Shown here in pieces: positions 7,938-17,018 of a stretch of 64,000 nt of DNA. The notes under the pieces are model-generated. The model was not told the DNA's origin. It made no database searches and saw only the letters and a list, made by a program, of their open reading frames with translations. Position 1 is the stretch's first letter. Each line of letters begins with the position of its first letter. The DNA is from Conexibacter woesei Iso977N (GTDB taxonomy: Bacteria > Actinomycetota > Thermoleophilia > Solirubrobacterales > Solirubrobacteraceae). The stretch spans positions 62,001 through 126,000 of the forward strand of contig NZ_AUKG01000006.1 in the NCBI RefSeq assembly GCF_000424625.1, given 5' to 3'. A program made the position numbers and the translations under genes.

Positions 7938-9497
7938 CTAGGCGCTGAGGCTCGCCTCCGGCTCGGCCGCCACGACCACCGCGCCCTCCTCCACGAGCCC
8001 CTCGCGCCGCCGCTCGGCGCGCCCCGCGGCCAGCCCGACGAGCGTCAGCACGACGATCACCGCGACCGTCCCGAGCGTCAGCAGCTCGAACCGCGCGCGC
8101 GACACGCCCCACGTCTCGTGGAAGTCGTAGTCGACGCCGAGCAGCGACTCCAGCGTCCCCGGGAACAGCGCGACCCACGACCCGAGCAGCGCGAAGAACG
8201 TCGCCGCGCCCGTCGCCAAGCGCAGCCCGGTCATGCCGTACGGCACGACGAACGGCCGCGGCACGTCCGGCATCGTGCGCCGCAGCACGAGCACCGACGG
8301 GTAGATGATCAGGTAGGACATCAACACGGTCGAGATCGCCACCGTCAGCACGATCGCGAACGTCGTCCCCGCGTCACCGGACGTGAGGTTCTGCGCGACG
8401 ATCACGAACGCCGTCGCGACCGCGCCCGAGAACAGGTTCACGCGCACCGGTGTCCCCAGCCGCGGGTGGAACTCGCCGATCCAGCGCGGGAACGTCCCGT
8501 CGATCCCGGCCGCCGCCAGCACGCGGTCCGAGCCCATCATCCACGCGGCGCCCTGCGTCAGCAGCGTGAAGATGAAGGCCAGCCCGGCCAGCTTGACGAG
8601 CGCGTCCTGCGCGCCGCCGTAGACGCTGAAGGTCGTCGAGACCGCGTCCATGAACCCCGCGACGCCGGTGATCTTGCTCGCCGGCACGACCAGCAGCACG
8701 GCCAGCACCGGGATCAGGTAGCAGAGCACCGAGATCGAGGCCGACCTCATGATGTACACCGGCCCGTCACGGCGCGCGTCCTCCATCTCGTCGCTGGCCG
8801 CGGTCCCGCACTCGAAGCCGCTCAAAGCGAACACGAGCACCGGCACGGCGCCGAGGAAGCCCGCGGCGGTCGGCGAGAAGAAGTCCTTCAGCGCGTAGCC
8901 GTGCACGCCGTGCTTGATCGCGTAGATCACGACGGTCACCGACACGATCGCGACCAGCCCGATCTTCACGAACGCGCCGACCGACGGGATCCACTTGCCG
9001 CGCCGCAGCGACATCACCGCGACGAGGATCCCGACCCACACGAACCCCAGCTTGAACACGTAGTCCAACAACGACCCCGACGCCAGGTGCGAGATCTGCG
9101 AGCTGAACGTCTCGGTCGCGATGAAGCACAGCGAGCCGCCCAACCACAAGGGGTTGGTGATCCAGTACAACACGGCGCCGAGCCCGGCCCAGCCGCGGCC
9201 GAAGGCCAGCCGCATCCAGTAGTACGGGCCGCCCTCCTGCGCGAAGGCGCCGCTCATCTCGGACATGATCCAGGCGTAGGGCACCACGAACAGCGGCACC
9301 AGGAGCAACATCCAGGTGAACGTCTCGGCGCCGAAGCTGGAGATCTGGCCGATCGTGTCCAGCGACACGACCGTCGCGATGCCGAAGAAGATCAGGTCGA
9401 AGAGCCTCAGGCTCTTGACCATCCGGTGGCGCTGCTCGTCGGCGAACGCGTCGCCGCCGCCCGCGCCGGGGCGTGCCTCCTGGGCCTCGCTGCTCAC
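7938..9497 (-). CDS. APC-family amino acid/amine permease
   Basis: A 519-residue inner-membrane transporter with about 12 hydrophobic helices. The first helix contains [13 protein letters not shown], matching the substrate-binding unwound helix of APC transporters, followed by [45 protein letters not shown] is the helix-6 signature. The start is GTG, in a GTGA overlap with the upstream aminotransferase, so the two are coupled and likely act on the same amine or amino acid. Exact substrate not predictable. Confidence 0.88.
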   Translation of the reverse strand: MSSEAQEARPGAGGGDAFADEQRHRMVKSLRLFDLIFFGIATVVSLDTIGQISSFGAETFTWMLLLVPLFVVPYAWIMSEMSGAFAQEGGPYYWMRLAFGRGWAGLGAVLYWITNPLWLGGSLCFIATETFSSQISHLASGSLLDYVFKLGFVWVGILVAVMSLRRGKWIPSVGAFVKIGLVAIVSVTVVIYAIKHGVHGYALKDFFSPTAAGFLGAVPVLVFALSGFECGTAASDEMEDARRDGPVYIMRSASISVLCYLIPVLAVLLVVPASKITGVAGFMDAVSTTFSVYGGAQDALVKLAGLAFIFTLLTQGAAWMMGSDRVLAAAGIDGTFPRWIGEFHPRLGTPVRVNLFSGAVATAFVIVAQNLTSGDAGTTFAIVLTVAISTVLMSYLIIYPSVLVLRRTMPDVPRPFVVPYGMTGLRLATGAATFFALLGSWVALFPGTLESLLGVDYDFHETWGVSRARFELLTLGTVAVIVVLTLVGLAAGRAERRREGLVEEGAVVVAAEPEASLSA

Positions 9498-10852
9498 GAC
9501 CAGCTCCCGTCGGGCTGCAGGCGGCGCAGGACCGACTCGAGCGCGCCGACCAGCTCGTCGGCCTCGGCGATCGTCATCGACAGCGGCGGCGACAGCACGA
9601 CGTTGTGGCCGCAGTTGCGCACGATCACGCCGGTGTCCCTGCGTGCGACGTCCTCGACCGGCGGCGACACGACCAGCGGCTCACGCGTCTCCTTCGACGT
9701 CACCAGCTCCAAGGCCAACATCATGCCCACGCCGCGGACCTCGCCGACGATCTCCAGCTCGTCGGCCAGCGGCGTCAACTTGTCCAACAAGTACTTCCCG
9801 GTGGACTTGGCCTTCCCGAGCAGGTCCTCGCGCTCGATGATGTCGAGGTTGGCCAGCGCCACCGCGCACGCGGTCGGGTGGCCGTTGTAGGTGTAGCCCA
9901 TCGGGAACCCGTGGTCCTGGCCGAGCACCTCGGCGACCGCGCCCGAGACGAGCACCGCGCCCTGGGGCATGTACCCGGACGTCAGGCCCTTGGCCGTGAC
10001 GATGATGTCGGGCTCGATGCCGAAGTGCTGGGCGGCGAACCACGAGCCGGTCCGGCCGTAGGCGGTCACGACCTCGTCGAAGATCAGCAGGATCCCGTGG
10101 CGGGAGAGCAGCTCGCGCACGCGCGTCCAGTAGCCCTCCGGCGGGATGATCATGCCCGCGACGCCCATGATCGGCTCGCCGATCATCGCGGCGATCCTGT
10201 CGGCGCCGATCGTGTCGATGGTGTCCTCGAGCTCGCGCAGGAGGAAGTCCGTGGGGTCCTCGCCGCCGAACAGCTCGCTGCGGTAGGGCCACGGCGTGGT
10301 CAGGTGCTTCACGTTGGGCAGCATCGGCCCGAAGCCCTCGTGGTAGATCGGGAACCCGGTCGCGCTGCCCGAGCCGTAGCCGACGCCGTGGTAGGCCTGG
10401 TCGCGGGCGAGGATCCAGTTGCGCTCGGTGTCGCCGCGGCGGTGGTGGAAATACCGCGCCATCTTGATCGCGGCCTCGTTGCCCTCCGACCCGCCGCTCG
10501 TGAAGTACACGTGGTCGACGCCGTCCGGCGAGATCGCCACGAGCCGGTCGGCCAGCTCGATCGCGCGCTCGTTGGAGAACTCCCAGAACGACATGAAGTA
10601 CTCGAGCTGCTCCATCTGCGCGCGGGCCGCCTCGGCGATCTCCCTGCGCCCGTGGCCGACCTGCGCCAGCCACAGCCCGCCGGTCGCGTCGAGGTACTCG
10701 CGCCCCGCGACGTCCCACAGCCGGCAGCCCTCGCCGCGCTGCATGATCACGCGCTCCTGCACGCTCGTCGGCAGGTACGGGTGGATCAGCAGGTCGCGGT
10801 CGCGCTGGACCAGCGCTTCGGCGCCGCTGAGCGTGGGGGTCGAGTCGAGCAT
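9494..10852 (-). CDS. Class III pyridoxal-phosphate aminotransferase (omega-amine/GABA type)
   Basis: 452 residues with the fold-type I class III pattern: LDATGGLWLAQVGHGRREI, TSGGSEGNEAAIKMAR, DQAYHGVGYGS, LIFDEVVTAYGRTG (PLP aspartate), TAKGLTSGYMPQGAVL with the Schiff-base lysine, and YTYNGHPTACAVALAN. The family moves terminal amino groups of beta-alanine, GABA, putrescine or similar amines to a keto acid. GTGA overlap with the permease downstream, and an aldehyde dehydrogenase and M20 deacylase sit upstream, suggesting amine catabolism. ATG 10852 is chosen; an in-frame ATG 30 bp upstream is possible. Confidence 0.9.
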   Translation of the reverse strand: MLDSTPTLSGAEALVQRDRDLLIHPYLPTSVQERVIMQRGEGCRLWDVAGREYLDATGGLWLAQVGHGRREIAEAARAQMEQLEYFMSFWEFSNERAIELADRLVAISPDGVDHVYFTSGGSEGNEAAIKMARYFHHRRGDTERNWILARDQAYHGVGYGSGSATGFPIYHEGFGPMLPNVKHLTTPWPYRSELFGGEDPTDFLLRELEDTIDTIGADRIAAMIGEPIMGVAGMIIPPEGYWTRVRELLSRHGILLIFDEVVTAYGRTGSWFAAQHFGIEPDIIVTAKGLTSGYMPQGAVLVSGAVAEVLGQDHGFPMGYTYNGHPTACAVALANLDIIEREDLLGKAKSTGKYLLDKLTPLADELEIVGEVRGVGMMLALELVTSKETREPLVVSPPVEDVARRDTGVIVRNCGHNVVLSPPLSMTIAEADELVGALESVLRRLQPDGSWS

Positions 10853-10923
10853 GGCGGCAGTATCTTCGCGCCTTCGCTCCATGTGAATCCGCATGCGCGG
10901 ACTGCTGGTTCGGCCCTGCCGAT

Positions 10924-12093
10924 TCAACCGCGCAGGCGCGCGATCAGCCCGGCCACGAACGCCTCGCCGGCGGTCAGCTCGGCGACCGTCAGGTACTCGT
11001 CGGGCGTGTGGCCCTGGGCCATCGAGCCGGGGCCGCAGACGACGACCGGGACGCCGAGGCGCTGCTGGTAGAGGCCGGCCTCGGTGCCGAAGTCGACCGC
11101 GCCGCCGCTGCCGCGACCGGCCACCGTGCCGACGTGGGCAGCGAACGCGGCGCCCGCGGGATCCGGTGCCAGCGCCGGGTAGCCCGCGACCTGCCGGACC
11201 GCGACCACCGCCTCGGGGGCGCGCGCCTGCAGCTCGGTTTCGAGCGCAGCGGCGACCGCCTCGATCCGGCCGACGATCCCGTCGAGCGGCTGGCCGGGGA
11301 GCACGCGCGTCTCGACCTTCAGCGTGCACGTGTCCGGGACGATGTTGACGGCCACGCCGCCCGCGATCGGGCCGATCCCGATCGTCGCGTGCGGGACCGA
11401 GAACGCGGCGTCGGTCGCCTCGCCGGCCAGCTCGCTCCCGAGCGCTTCGAGCTGCCCGACCAGCTGCGCCGTCGCGACGACCGCGTTGACGCCCGCGGCC
11501 GGCGTGGCGCTGTGCGCGGCGCGGCCGCGCACGGTGATGTCCAGCGCCGCCTTGCCCTTGTGGCGGTCGACGACGCGCAGCGCGGTCGGCTCCCCCACCA
11601 CCACACCCGCCAGCGGGGCCGGGAGCAGGTTGTCGCCCAACGCGTCGAGCAGCGGCCCGATGCCCGCGCAGCCCAGCTCCTCGTCGTGGGACAGCGCGAG
11701 GTGCAGCGGCGCGCGCAGGGCCGACGGGTCGCTCGCGCGCACCGCCGCCAGCGCCGCCGCGAGGAACCCCTTCATGTCGGTCGCGCCGCGGCCGTGGAGC
11801 CGGCCGTCGGACTCGCACAGGCTGAAGGGGTCGCTCGTCCAGCGCTGGCCCGCGACGTCGACGACGTCGCCGTGCGCGGCGAGCAGCAGCCCGCCCGCGG
11901 CGTCGGCGGGGCCGAGCACCGCGTGCAGGACCGATACGCCGGAACGCGTGCCGTCAAGGACATGCACAACCGCGCCCGCGCCCTCCAGCACGTGCGCCAC
12001 CTCGGCGATCAGCTCGCCGTTGCCGCCGCCCGCGATCGACCGGCACGCGACGAGCCGCGCCAGCAGCGCGACCGCGCCGCGGTCAGGCGCCAT
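10924..12093 (-). CDS. M20 metallopeptidase, acetylornithine deacetylase (ArgE)-like
   Basis: 389 residues with all M20 dizinc ligands: AAHGDVVDV (His/Asp), GRGATDMKG (bridging Asp), SHDEELGC (catalytic Glu pair), VVVGEPT and a C-terminal QGHTPDEY histidine. The middle block with RGRAAHSATPAAGVNAV is the dimerisation (lid) domain. ArgE-type enzymes remove acyl groups from the amino group of amino acids. No other arginine genes are near, and the setting with aminotransferase and permease suggests a catabolic N-acyl or amide substrate instead. It overlaps the LysR gene by 11 bp. Confidence 0.85.
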   Translation of the reverse strand: MAPDRGAVALLARLVACRSIAGGGNGELIAEVAHVLEGAGAVVHVLDGTRSGVSVLHAVLGPADAAGGLLLAAHGDVVDVAGQRWTSDPFSLCESDGRLHGRGATDMKGFLAAALAAVRASDPSALRAPLHLALSHDEELGCAGIGPLLDALGDNLLPAPLAGVVVGEPTALRVVDRHKGKAALDITVRGRAAHSATPAAGVNAVVATAQLVGQLEALGSELAGEATDAAFSVPHATIGIGPIAGGVAVNIVPDTCTLKVETRVLPGQPLDGIVGRIEAVAAALETELQARAPEAVVAVRQVAGYPALAPDPAGAAFAAHVGTVAGRGSGGAVDFGTEAGLYQQRLGVPVVVCGPGSMAQGHTPDEYLTVAELTAGEAFVAGLIARLRG

Positions 12094-13009
12094 CGCCCAG
12101 CCCGGCCACCGCGCCGCTGGCGATCGCCGCGCGCGCGTGCTGCTCGAAGGCCTCGACCAGCCGCGTCGGCCGCAGCGCGTCCAGCCGCGCCAACCCCATG
12201 ATCATCGGGCGCGCGTCGCCCGCGATCGGCCGCGTCACCAGCGGCCGGCCGTCGAGCGCGACGTCCACCCGCGGGCGCGCGTTGATGATGGTGTAGCCGA
12301 AGTCGTTGGCGACCATCGTCCGGATCACCTCCGGGTGCACCGAGCGGTGCGCGACCGCCGGCTCGACGCCCGCCGCGGCGAACAGCGCCCGGAAGTAGTC
12401 GCGCGAGTGCGGCAGGTCGAGCAGGACCAGCGGCTCGGCGGCCAGCTGCTCCATCGTCACGGTCTCCTGCGCGGCGAGCGGATGGCCGGCGGCGAAGCAC
12501 GCGCGCGGCGGCAGCGAGGCCAGCGGCGCGAACGTCAGGTCGCCCGTCAGCGCCAGGTCATAGGTCAACGCGACGCTGAGCTTGCCCGACCGCAGCCCGG
12601 CGACGAGGTCGTCCTGGCCCGCCTCGACCAGGTCGACGCTGACCTCCGGGTGCTGCTCGCGGAAGCTCTGGCCCAGCCGCGGCGTCACCAGCGGCGCGAG
12701 CGTCACGAGGCAGCCGAGGTGCAGCGTCCCGCTCAGCTCCGCCGTCAGCTCGGAGGCGAAGCGCTCCAGCTCGTCGGCGTCGCGCAGCAGCGCCCGCGCC
12801 CGCGCGAGGAACTGCCGGCCCTCCGCGGTCGGCGAGATCCCCTGCGCGTGGTGGCGGATCAGCAGCTGGACGCCGAGCGCGGCCTCCAGCTGGGAGATCG
12901 CCGCCGACACGGAGGACTGCGCCACGGGGATGTTCTGGGCGGCGTCGGTGACGCTCCCGGCATCCGCCGCGGCGACGAAGTACTCCAACTGGCGCAGCGT
13001 GAAGCGCAT
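12083..13009 (-). CDS. LysR-family transcriptional regulator
   Basis: 308 residues. The N-terminal winged helix reads LRQLEYFVAAADAGSVTDAAQNIPVAQSSVSAAISQLE in pieces typical of LysR (about residues 5-65), and a two-lobed periplasmic-binding-protein-like effector domain follows from about residue 90. It is unusual in lying inside the minus-strand gene row rather than divergent: its 3' end overlaps the M20 gene and 38 bp separate it from the aldehyde dehydrogenase. Probably controls this amine-utilisation group; effector unknown. Confidence 0.88.
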   Translation of the reverse strand: MRFTLRQLEYFVAAADAGSVTDAAQNIPVAQSSVSAAISQLEAALGVQLLIRHHAQGISPTAEGRQFLARARALLRDADELERFASELTAELSGTLHLGCLVTLAPLVTPRLGQSFREQHPEVSVDLVEAGQDDLVAGLRSGKLSVALTYDLALTGDLTFAPLASLPPRACFAAGHPLAAQETVTMEQLAAEPLVLLDLPHSRDYFRALFAAAGVEPAVAHRSVHPEVIRTMVANDFGYTIINARPRVDVALDGRPLVTRPIAGDARPMIMGLARLDALRPTRLVEAFEQHARAAIASGAVAGLGDGA

Positions 13010-13047
13010 CGCGGTCACGGTCGCCAGTGTCGCACGGCGTTCGCCGA

Positions 13048-14541
13048 TCACGGCGTGTCCCGGAACCTGATCCAGGTCGTCTTCAGCGCGGTGTACTGCT
13101 CCAGCGCGTGCAGCGAGAGGTCGCGGCCGAAGCCGGAGCCGCGCACGCCGCCGAACGGCGTCTGCGGGCTGAGCGCGTCGACCGTGTTGACGGAGACCGT
13201 GCCGACCTTCAGCCGCGGCGCGACGCGGTGGGCGCGGTCCAGCGACGACGTCCACAGCGACGCGGCCAGGCCGTAGTCGCTGTCGTTGGCCAACATGATG
13301 GCCTCGGCCTCGGTGTCGAACGCCAGCACCGCGAGGACCGGGCCGAAGACCTCCTCGCGCGCGATCCGCGCCGACGGCGCGACGTCGCGGAAGACCGCCG
13401 GCTCGACGTAGCAGCCGCGGCGCTCGCCGCCGGCCACGAGCGTCGCCTCGCCGCGGCCGATGTTGATGTAGTCGCTCACGCGGTCTGCGTGCTCGGCGGA
13501 GACGAGCGGCCCCAGCCGTGTGGCGGGGTCCAGCGGATCGCCCGGGACCAGCGCGCGTGCGCGGGTGACGACGCGCTCCAGCAGCTCGTCGTGGATCTCG
13601 CGCTGGACGAGCAGGCGCGAGTTGGCCGAGCAGACCTGGCCGGCGTTGAAGAAGATCGCCTGACAGGCGGCGTCGGCCGCGGCGTCGAGGTCGTCGACAT
13701 CGGCGAAGACCAGGTTGGGGCTCTTGCCCCCGCACTCCAGCGCGACGCGCTTGAGGTTCGAGCGCCCGGCGTACTGCAGGAACAGCTTGCCGACCTCGGT
13801 CGAGCCGGTGAACGTGAGGCAGTCGACGTCCATGTGCAGCCCGAGCGCGGCGCCCGCGCCCGGCCCGTCGCCGGGGACGACGTTGAGCACGCCGTCCGGG
13901 AGCCCGGCCTCGGTCGCCAGCTCGGCGAGCCGCAGGACCGACAGCGGCGACTGCTCGGCGGGCTTGACGACCACGCTGTTGCCCGCGGCCAGGGCCGGCC
14001 CGAGCTTCCACGACGCGAGGTCGAGCGGGAAGTTCCACGGGACGACCGCGCCGATCACGCCGAGCGGCTCGCGCCGGACGAGCGCGAGGTCGCCGGGACC
14101 GGTCGGGGCGACCTCGTCGTAGAGCTTGTCGATCGCCTCGGCGTAGAACGAGAAGACGGCGGCAGCGCCCGGCACGTCGATGGTGTAGGCCTCGGTCACC
14201 GGCTTGCCCATGTCGAGCGAGTCGAGCAGCGCCAGCTCGTGCGCGTGCTCGCCGATCAGCGCGACGAGGCGCAACATGATGGCCTTGCGCTCGCCCGGCG
14301 CCGTGCGCGACCAGACGCCGGACTCGAAGGCGGCGCGGGCCGAGCGGACCGCGTCGTCGACGTCGGCCGCGTCGCCCGCCGCGACGTCGACGATGACCTG
14401 CTCGGTGGCGGGGTTGACCGACGCGAACGTCTGCCCGGAGCGCGCGTCGCGGAACGCGCCGTCGATGTAGATCCCGGCGCGCGGCGTCAGCCCGGCGGCG
14501 CGCTCGGTCCAGGTCCGGGTGTCCTCTTCGAGCAGCGTCAT
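13048..14541 (-). CDS. NAD(P)-dependent aldehyde dehydrogenase (PuuC/BetB-like)
   Basis: 497 residues. Key sites are VPWNFPLDLASWKLGPALAAGN (NAD and oxyanion Asn), FTGSTEVGK, LECGGKSPNLVF with the general-base Glu, FFNAGQVCSANSR with the catalytic Cys, and EEVFGPVLAVL. This subgroup oxidises amino-aldehydes such as gamma-glutamyl-aminobutyraldehyde or betaine aldehyde; the FFNAGQVCSA motif is close to PuuC. The start is set by an ATGA overlap with the DUF1028 gene. The upstream and downstream genes (RidA, aminotransferase, permease) fit amine breakdown. Confidence 0.9.
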   Translation of the reverse strand: MTLLEEDTRTWTERAAGLTPRAGIYIDGAFRDARSGQTFASVNPATEQVIVDVAAGDAADVDDAVRSARAAFESGVWSRTAPGERKAIMLRLVALIGEHAHELALLDSLDMGKPVTEAYTIDVPGAAAVFSFYAEAIDKLYDEVAPTGPGDLALVRREPLGVIGAVVPWNFPLDLASWKLGPALAAGNSVVVKPAEQSPLSVLRLAELATEAGLPDGVLNVVPGDGPGAGAALGLHMDVDCLTFTGSTEVGKLFLQYAGRSNLKRVALECGGKSPNLVFADVDDLDAAADAACQAIFFNAGQVCSANSRLLVQREIHDELLERVVTRARALVPGDPLDPATRLGPLVSAEHADRVSDYINIGRGEATLVAGGERRGCYVEPAVFRDVAPSARIAREEVFGPVLAVLAFDTEAEAIMLANDSDYGLAASLWTSSLDRAHRVAPRLKVGTVSVNTVDALSPQTPFGGVRGSGFGRDLSLHALEQYTALKTTWIRFRDTP

Positions 14542-15242
14542 CGGACGGCCTCCTCGTCGTTGTTGATGGGGTCGCCCGGCACGCCGTAGGCCGGCGCCGC
14601 TTCCGGGTCCAACGCGCGCGTGACGTAGTCGTCGCGCTGCGGCGCCCAGACGTCCCAGAGCGCGGCGAGCGCCGCGATCGGGTCGTCGTCGGTCCAGTCG
14701 ACGCGCAGGCTCGTCTCCGGCCACGGGACCGCGCCCGCGACGAGCAGGCCCGCCGAGTGCAGCGGTCCCTCCTCCCCGCCGGCCGCGACCGCCGCGGCCA
14801 TGGCGCGGAGCAGCCGCGCCTCCAGCTCGTCATCCGAGTTGTCCATGAACGCCGCGCCGACCGCGTCGAGGACGTCCTCGCCCGCGAGCATGTTGCCCGC
14901 GGCCGCCCAGCCCTCCCCCGTGCGCGTGCCGTGGGTCCCGAGCGCGCGGGTGCCGGACCACGCCGCGCTCGCGCCGCTCGCGTCGACCACCGCAAGCTGG
15001 CGGTGCTCCGCGTGGTCGGCCTGCGCGGCGACCGCGCCGACCGCGCCCTCGGCCGAGACGCCGGACGCCAGCGCGTCCAGCAGCGCCGGGCCCAGGCGCG
15101 GGTCGGTCACGTTCTGCGACGCCGCCACGCCGACGCCCGCGCGGACGAACGCGCAGCGCGCGGCGACGGCCGGCGAGGACGACGAGATCGCCAGGCCGAG
15201 CCGGCCGGTCCGGCCGCAGCGGCCGAGGATCGAGAACGTCAC
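14538..15242 (-). CDS. DUF1028 protein (Ntn-hydrolase-like)
   Basis: 234 residues from GTG 15242. It starts TFSILGRCGRTGRLGLAISS and continues with RAGVGVAASQNVTDPRLGPALLDAL, VVDASGASAAWSGTRALG, AAGNMLAGEDVLDAV and an AGG..G.LHSAGLLVAG block, the DUF1028 pattern. DUF1028 proteins look like self-processing N-terminal-nucleophile hydrolases, often encoded beside amidases and RidA proteins. Here the stop overlaps the aldehyde dehydrogenase start (ATGA) and the start overlaps the RidA stop (GTGA). A hydrolase of an amide or gamma-glutamyl intermediate is an inference from context only. Confidence 0.82.
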   Translation of the reverse strand: MTFSILGRCGRTGRLGLAISSSSPAVAARCAFVRAGVGVAASQNVTDPRLGPALLDALASGVSAEGAVGAVAAQADHAEHRQLAVVDASGASAAWSGTRALGTHGTRTGEGWAAAGNMLAGEDVLDAVGAAFMDNSDDELEARLLRAMAAAVAAGGEEGPLHSAGLLVAGAVPWPETSLRVDWTDDDPIAALAALWDVWAPQRDDYVTRALDPEAAPAYGVPGDPINNDEEAVR

Positions 15243-15652
15243 GAGCCGAGCACCGCGGTCGCGTCGATCTCGACCAGCCACTCGGGCCGCGCCAGCGCGC
15301 TGACGACGATGCCGGTCGAGACCGGGTGCACGCCCCTCAGCCACTTGCCCATCACGCGGTAGACGGGCTCGCGGTAGCGCGGGTCGACCAGGTAGACGGT
15401 GACCTTGACGATGTGCTCGAGGCCGCCGCCGGCCTCCTCCATCAGCAGCTTGATGTTCTTCATCGCCTGCTCGGCCTGGGCCTCGACGTCGCCGACGCCG
15501 ACGTTCCCCGAGCTGTCGAGGTCCTGGCCGATCTGGCCGCGCAGGTAGACCGTGTCGCCCGCGACGACGGCCTGGCAGAGGTCGTTGTCGAGCCTCTGCT
15601 CGGGGTAGGTGTCCGCGGTGTTGAACATGCGGATGCGCTTGTGGGTGGTCAT
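15239..15652 (-). CDS. RidA-family (YjgF/YER057c/UK114) protein, divergent
   Basis: 137 residues with the RidA trimer fold pattern: CQAVVAGDTVYLRGQIGQD, QAEQAMKNIKLLMEEAGGGLEHIVKVTVYLVD and VEIDATAVLG at the end. RidA enzymes hydrolyse reactive enamine/imine intermediates. The arginine that binds the substrate carboxylate in RidA proper (in the strand before the conserved E.A block) appears to be replaced: the segment reads HPVSTGIVVSALARPEW. So this is likely a divergent subfamily with another substrate or function. ATGA overlap upstream and GTGA overlap downstream place it inside a coupled catabolic operon. Confidence 0.85.
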   Translation of the reverse strand: MTTHKRIRMFNTADTYPEQRLDNDLCQAVVAGDTVYLRGQIGQDLDSSGNVGVGDVEAQAEQAMKNIKLLMEEAGGGLEHIVKVTVYLVDPRYREPVYRVMGKWLRGVHPVSTGIVVSALARPEWLVEIDATAVLGS

Positions 15653-16932
15653 GCGGACACCTCGACCTTCGTGCTCGTGCGGGAGTTGTTGTCGTACATC
15701 AGGTAGGAGCGCTGGGTCTCGATGTGGCCGGCGAGGTGCTTGGCGTCGTGCCACACGCCCCAGATGAACGTCGAGCCGCGCCGCGACTGCCACGGCAGCC
15801 CGAGGAAGTAGACGCCCGGCTCGGACGACACGCCGCGGCGGTGGCGCGGGCGGCCGGCGGCGTCGAAGGCGTCGACCTGCAGCCAGGACCAGTCGCTCGT
15901 GAACCCCGTGGCCCAGACGATCGACGTCACGCCCGCGGCGGCGAGGTCCAGCTCGCGCAGCGGGTCGACCGCGGCGGCGGGCAGCGGGCCGAGCGCGCGC
16001 GCCTCGGGCTCCTGCGGCAGGTCGGCGCCCATGCGCGAGATGTAGGCGTCGGCCTCGTCGAGCAGCGACAGGTAGCTGGCGTCGCCGTTGTTGATGTTCT
16101 CGGCGAGGTCGGGCGCGAAGCTGATCACGCCGTCGGCGTAGGACGTCATGAACCCGACGAGGTCCATCCCGCGCGCGGCGAGGTCGCGGAAGTCGACGGT
16201 GTGCCCGCCGCGCGCGCCGCTGACGGCGATCGTCACGTGCTCGGCGCCGGCGGCCGGCGTCTCCATGTCCCACTGGTTCAGTACGCCCAGCCACCAGCAG
16301 AAGTCGCGCCCGCGGTAGCTGCGCGGCGGGCGCTCGTGCGGCCCGACCGACAGGAACACGCGCCGCCCGGCGCGCAGCAGCTCGTCGGCGATCTGGACGC
16401 CGGACGAGCCGGCCCCGACGACGAGCACCGCGCCGTCCGGCAGCTGCTCCGGGTTCTTGTAGGCACTGGAGTGCAGCTGCTGCACGGGCGCGCCGGCCGG
16501 GACCAGCGGCGGGATCGACGGCTGCTGGAACGCGCCGGTCGCGGCGACGACGTAGCGCGCCTCGATCGTGCCGTCGCTCGTCTGCGCGGTGAAGCCCGGG
16601 CGCCCGTCGTTGCGGCGCACCGACAGCACCTCGACGCCGCAGCGCACGGGCGCGTCGAACTTCGACGCGTAGGCGACGAAGTAGTCGGCGACCTGCTCCT
16701 TGGTCGCGAAGCCGTCCGGGTCGACGTCGCCGAACTCGAGGCCCGGGAAGCGGTCGTGCCACGCCGGGCCGTTGGCGACCAGCGAGTCCCAGCGCGCCGA
16801 GCGCCAGCGCTCGGCGATCCGGCCGCGCTCCAGGACCACGTGCGAGAGCCCGCACGCGCGCAAGTGCTCGCTCATCGCCAGGCCGGCCTGGCCGCCGCCG
16901 ACGACCAGCACCTGGACAGCTTCGTTGGACAT
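15649..16932 (-). CDS. Flavin-containing monooxygenase-like NAD(P)/FAD oxidoreductase
   Basis: 427 residues with two Rossmann dinucleotide sites: VLVVGGGQAGLAMSEHL at the N-terminus for FAD and VLVVGAGSSGVQIADELL near residue 170 for NADPH, with VAATGAFQQPSIP between. SIVWATGF is the later FMO-type block. The family (often annotated CzcO-like) adds oxygen to N, S or ketone carbons. It heads a coupled run with RidA, DUF1028 and aldehyde dehydrogenase; oxidation of an amine to an imine or aldehyde followed by RidA and ALDH steps would fit, but is an inference. Confidence 0.85.
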   Translation of the reverse strand: MSNEAVQVLVVGGGQAGLAMSEHLRACGLSHVVLERGRIAERWRSARWDSLVANGPAWHDRFPGLEFGDVDPDGFATKEQVADYFVAYASKFDAPVRCGVEVLSVRRNDGRPGFTAQTSDGTIEARYVVAATGAFQQPSIPPLVPAGAPVQQLHSSAYKNPEQLPDGAVLVVGAGSSGVQIADELLRAGRRVFLSVGPHERPPRSYRGRDFCWWLGVLNQWDMETPAAGAEHVTIAVSGARGGHTVDFRDLAARGMDLVGFMTSYADGVISFAPDLAENINNGDASYLSLLDEADAYISRMGADLPQEPEARALGPLPAAAVDPLRELDLAAAGVTSIVWATGFTSDWSWLQVDAFDAAGRPRHRRGVSSEPGVYFLGLPWQSRRGSTFIWGVWHDAKHLAGHIETQRSYLMYDNNSRTSTKVEVSA

Positions 16933-16955
16933 GACCGCCAGTCTGCGGGCGGTGC

Positions 16956-16995
16956 TGCATCGGCTCAATGGGAAGAGCCGACGCCGTGCATCGGC
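16956..16995. promoter_or_regulatory. Possible operator in the gap upstream of the flavin monooxygenase
   Basis: The 86-bp gap between two minus-strand monooxygenase genes holds two direct copies of TGCATCGGC (16956-16964 and 16987-16995) 31 bp apart, about three helical turns. Between them is a 6-bp inverted repeat CGGCTC/GAGCCG (16961-16966, 16975-16980). This would suit regulator binding at a promoter for the 16.9-13.0 kb operon. No -10/-35 pair is obvious. Confidence 0.35.
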
Positions 16996-17018
16996 GGTCC
17001 CGATGGGCGCGCAGCGGC

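Noticed and set aside
10924-12093. Calling the M20 gene argE for arginine synthesis
   Set aside because: No other arg gene is nearby, and it sits with amine-catabolism genes; family membership alone does not set the substrate.
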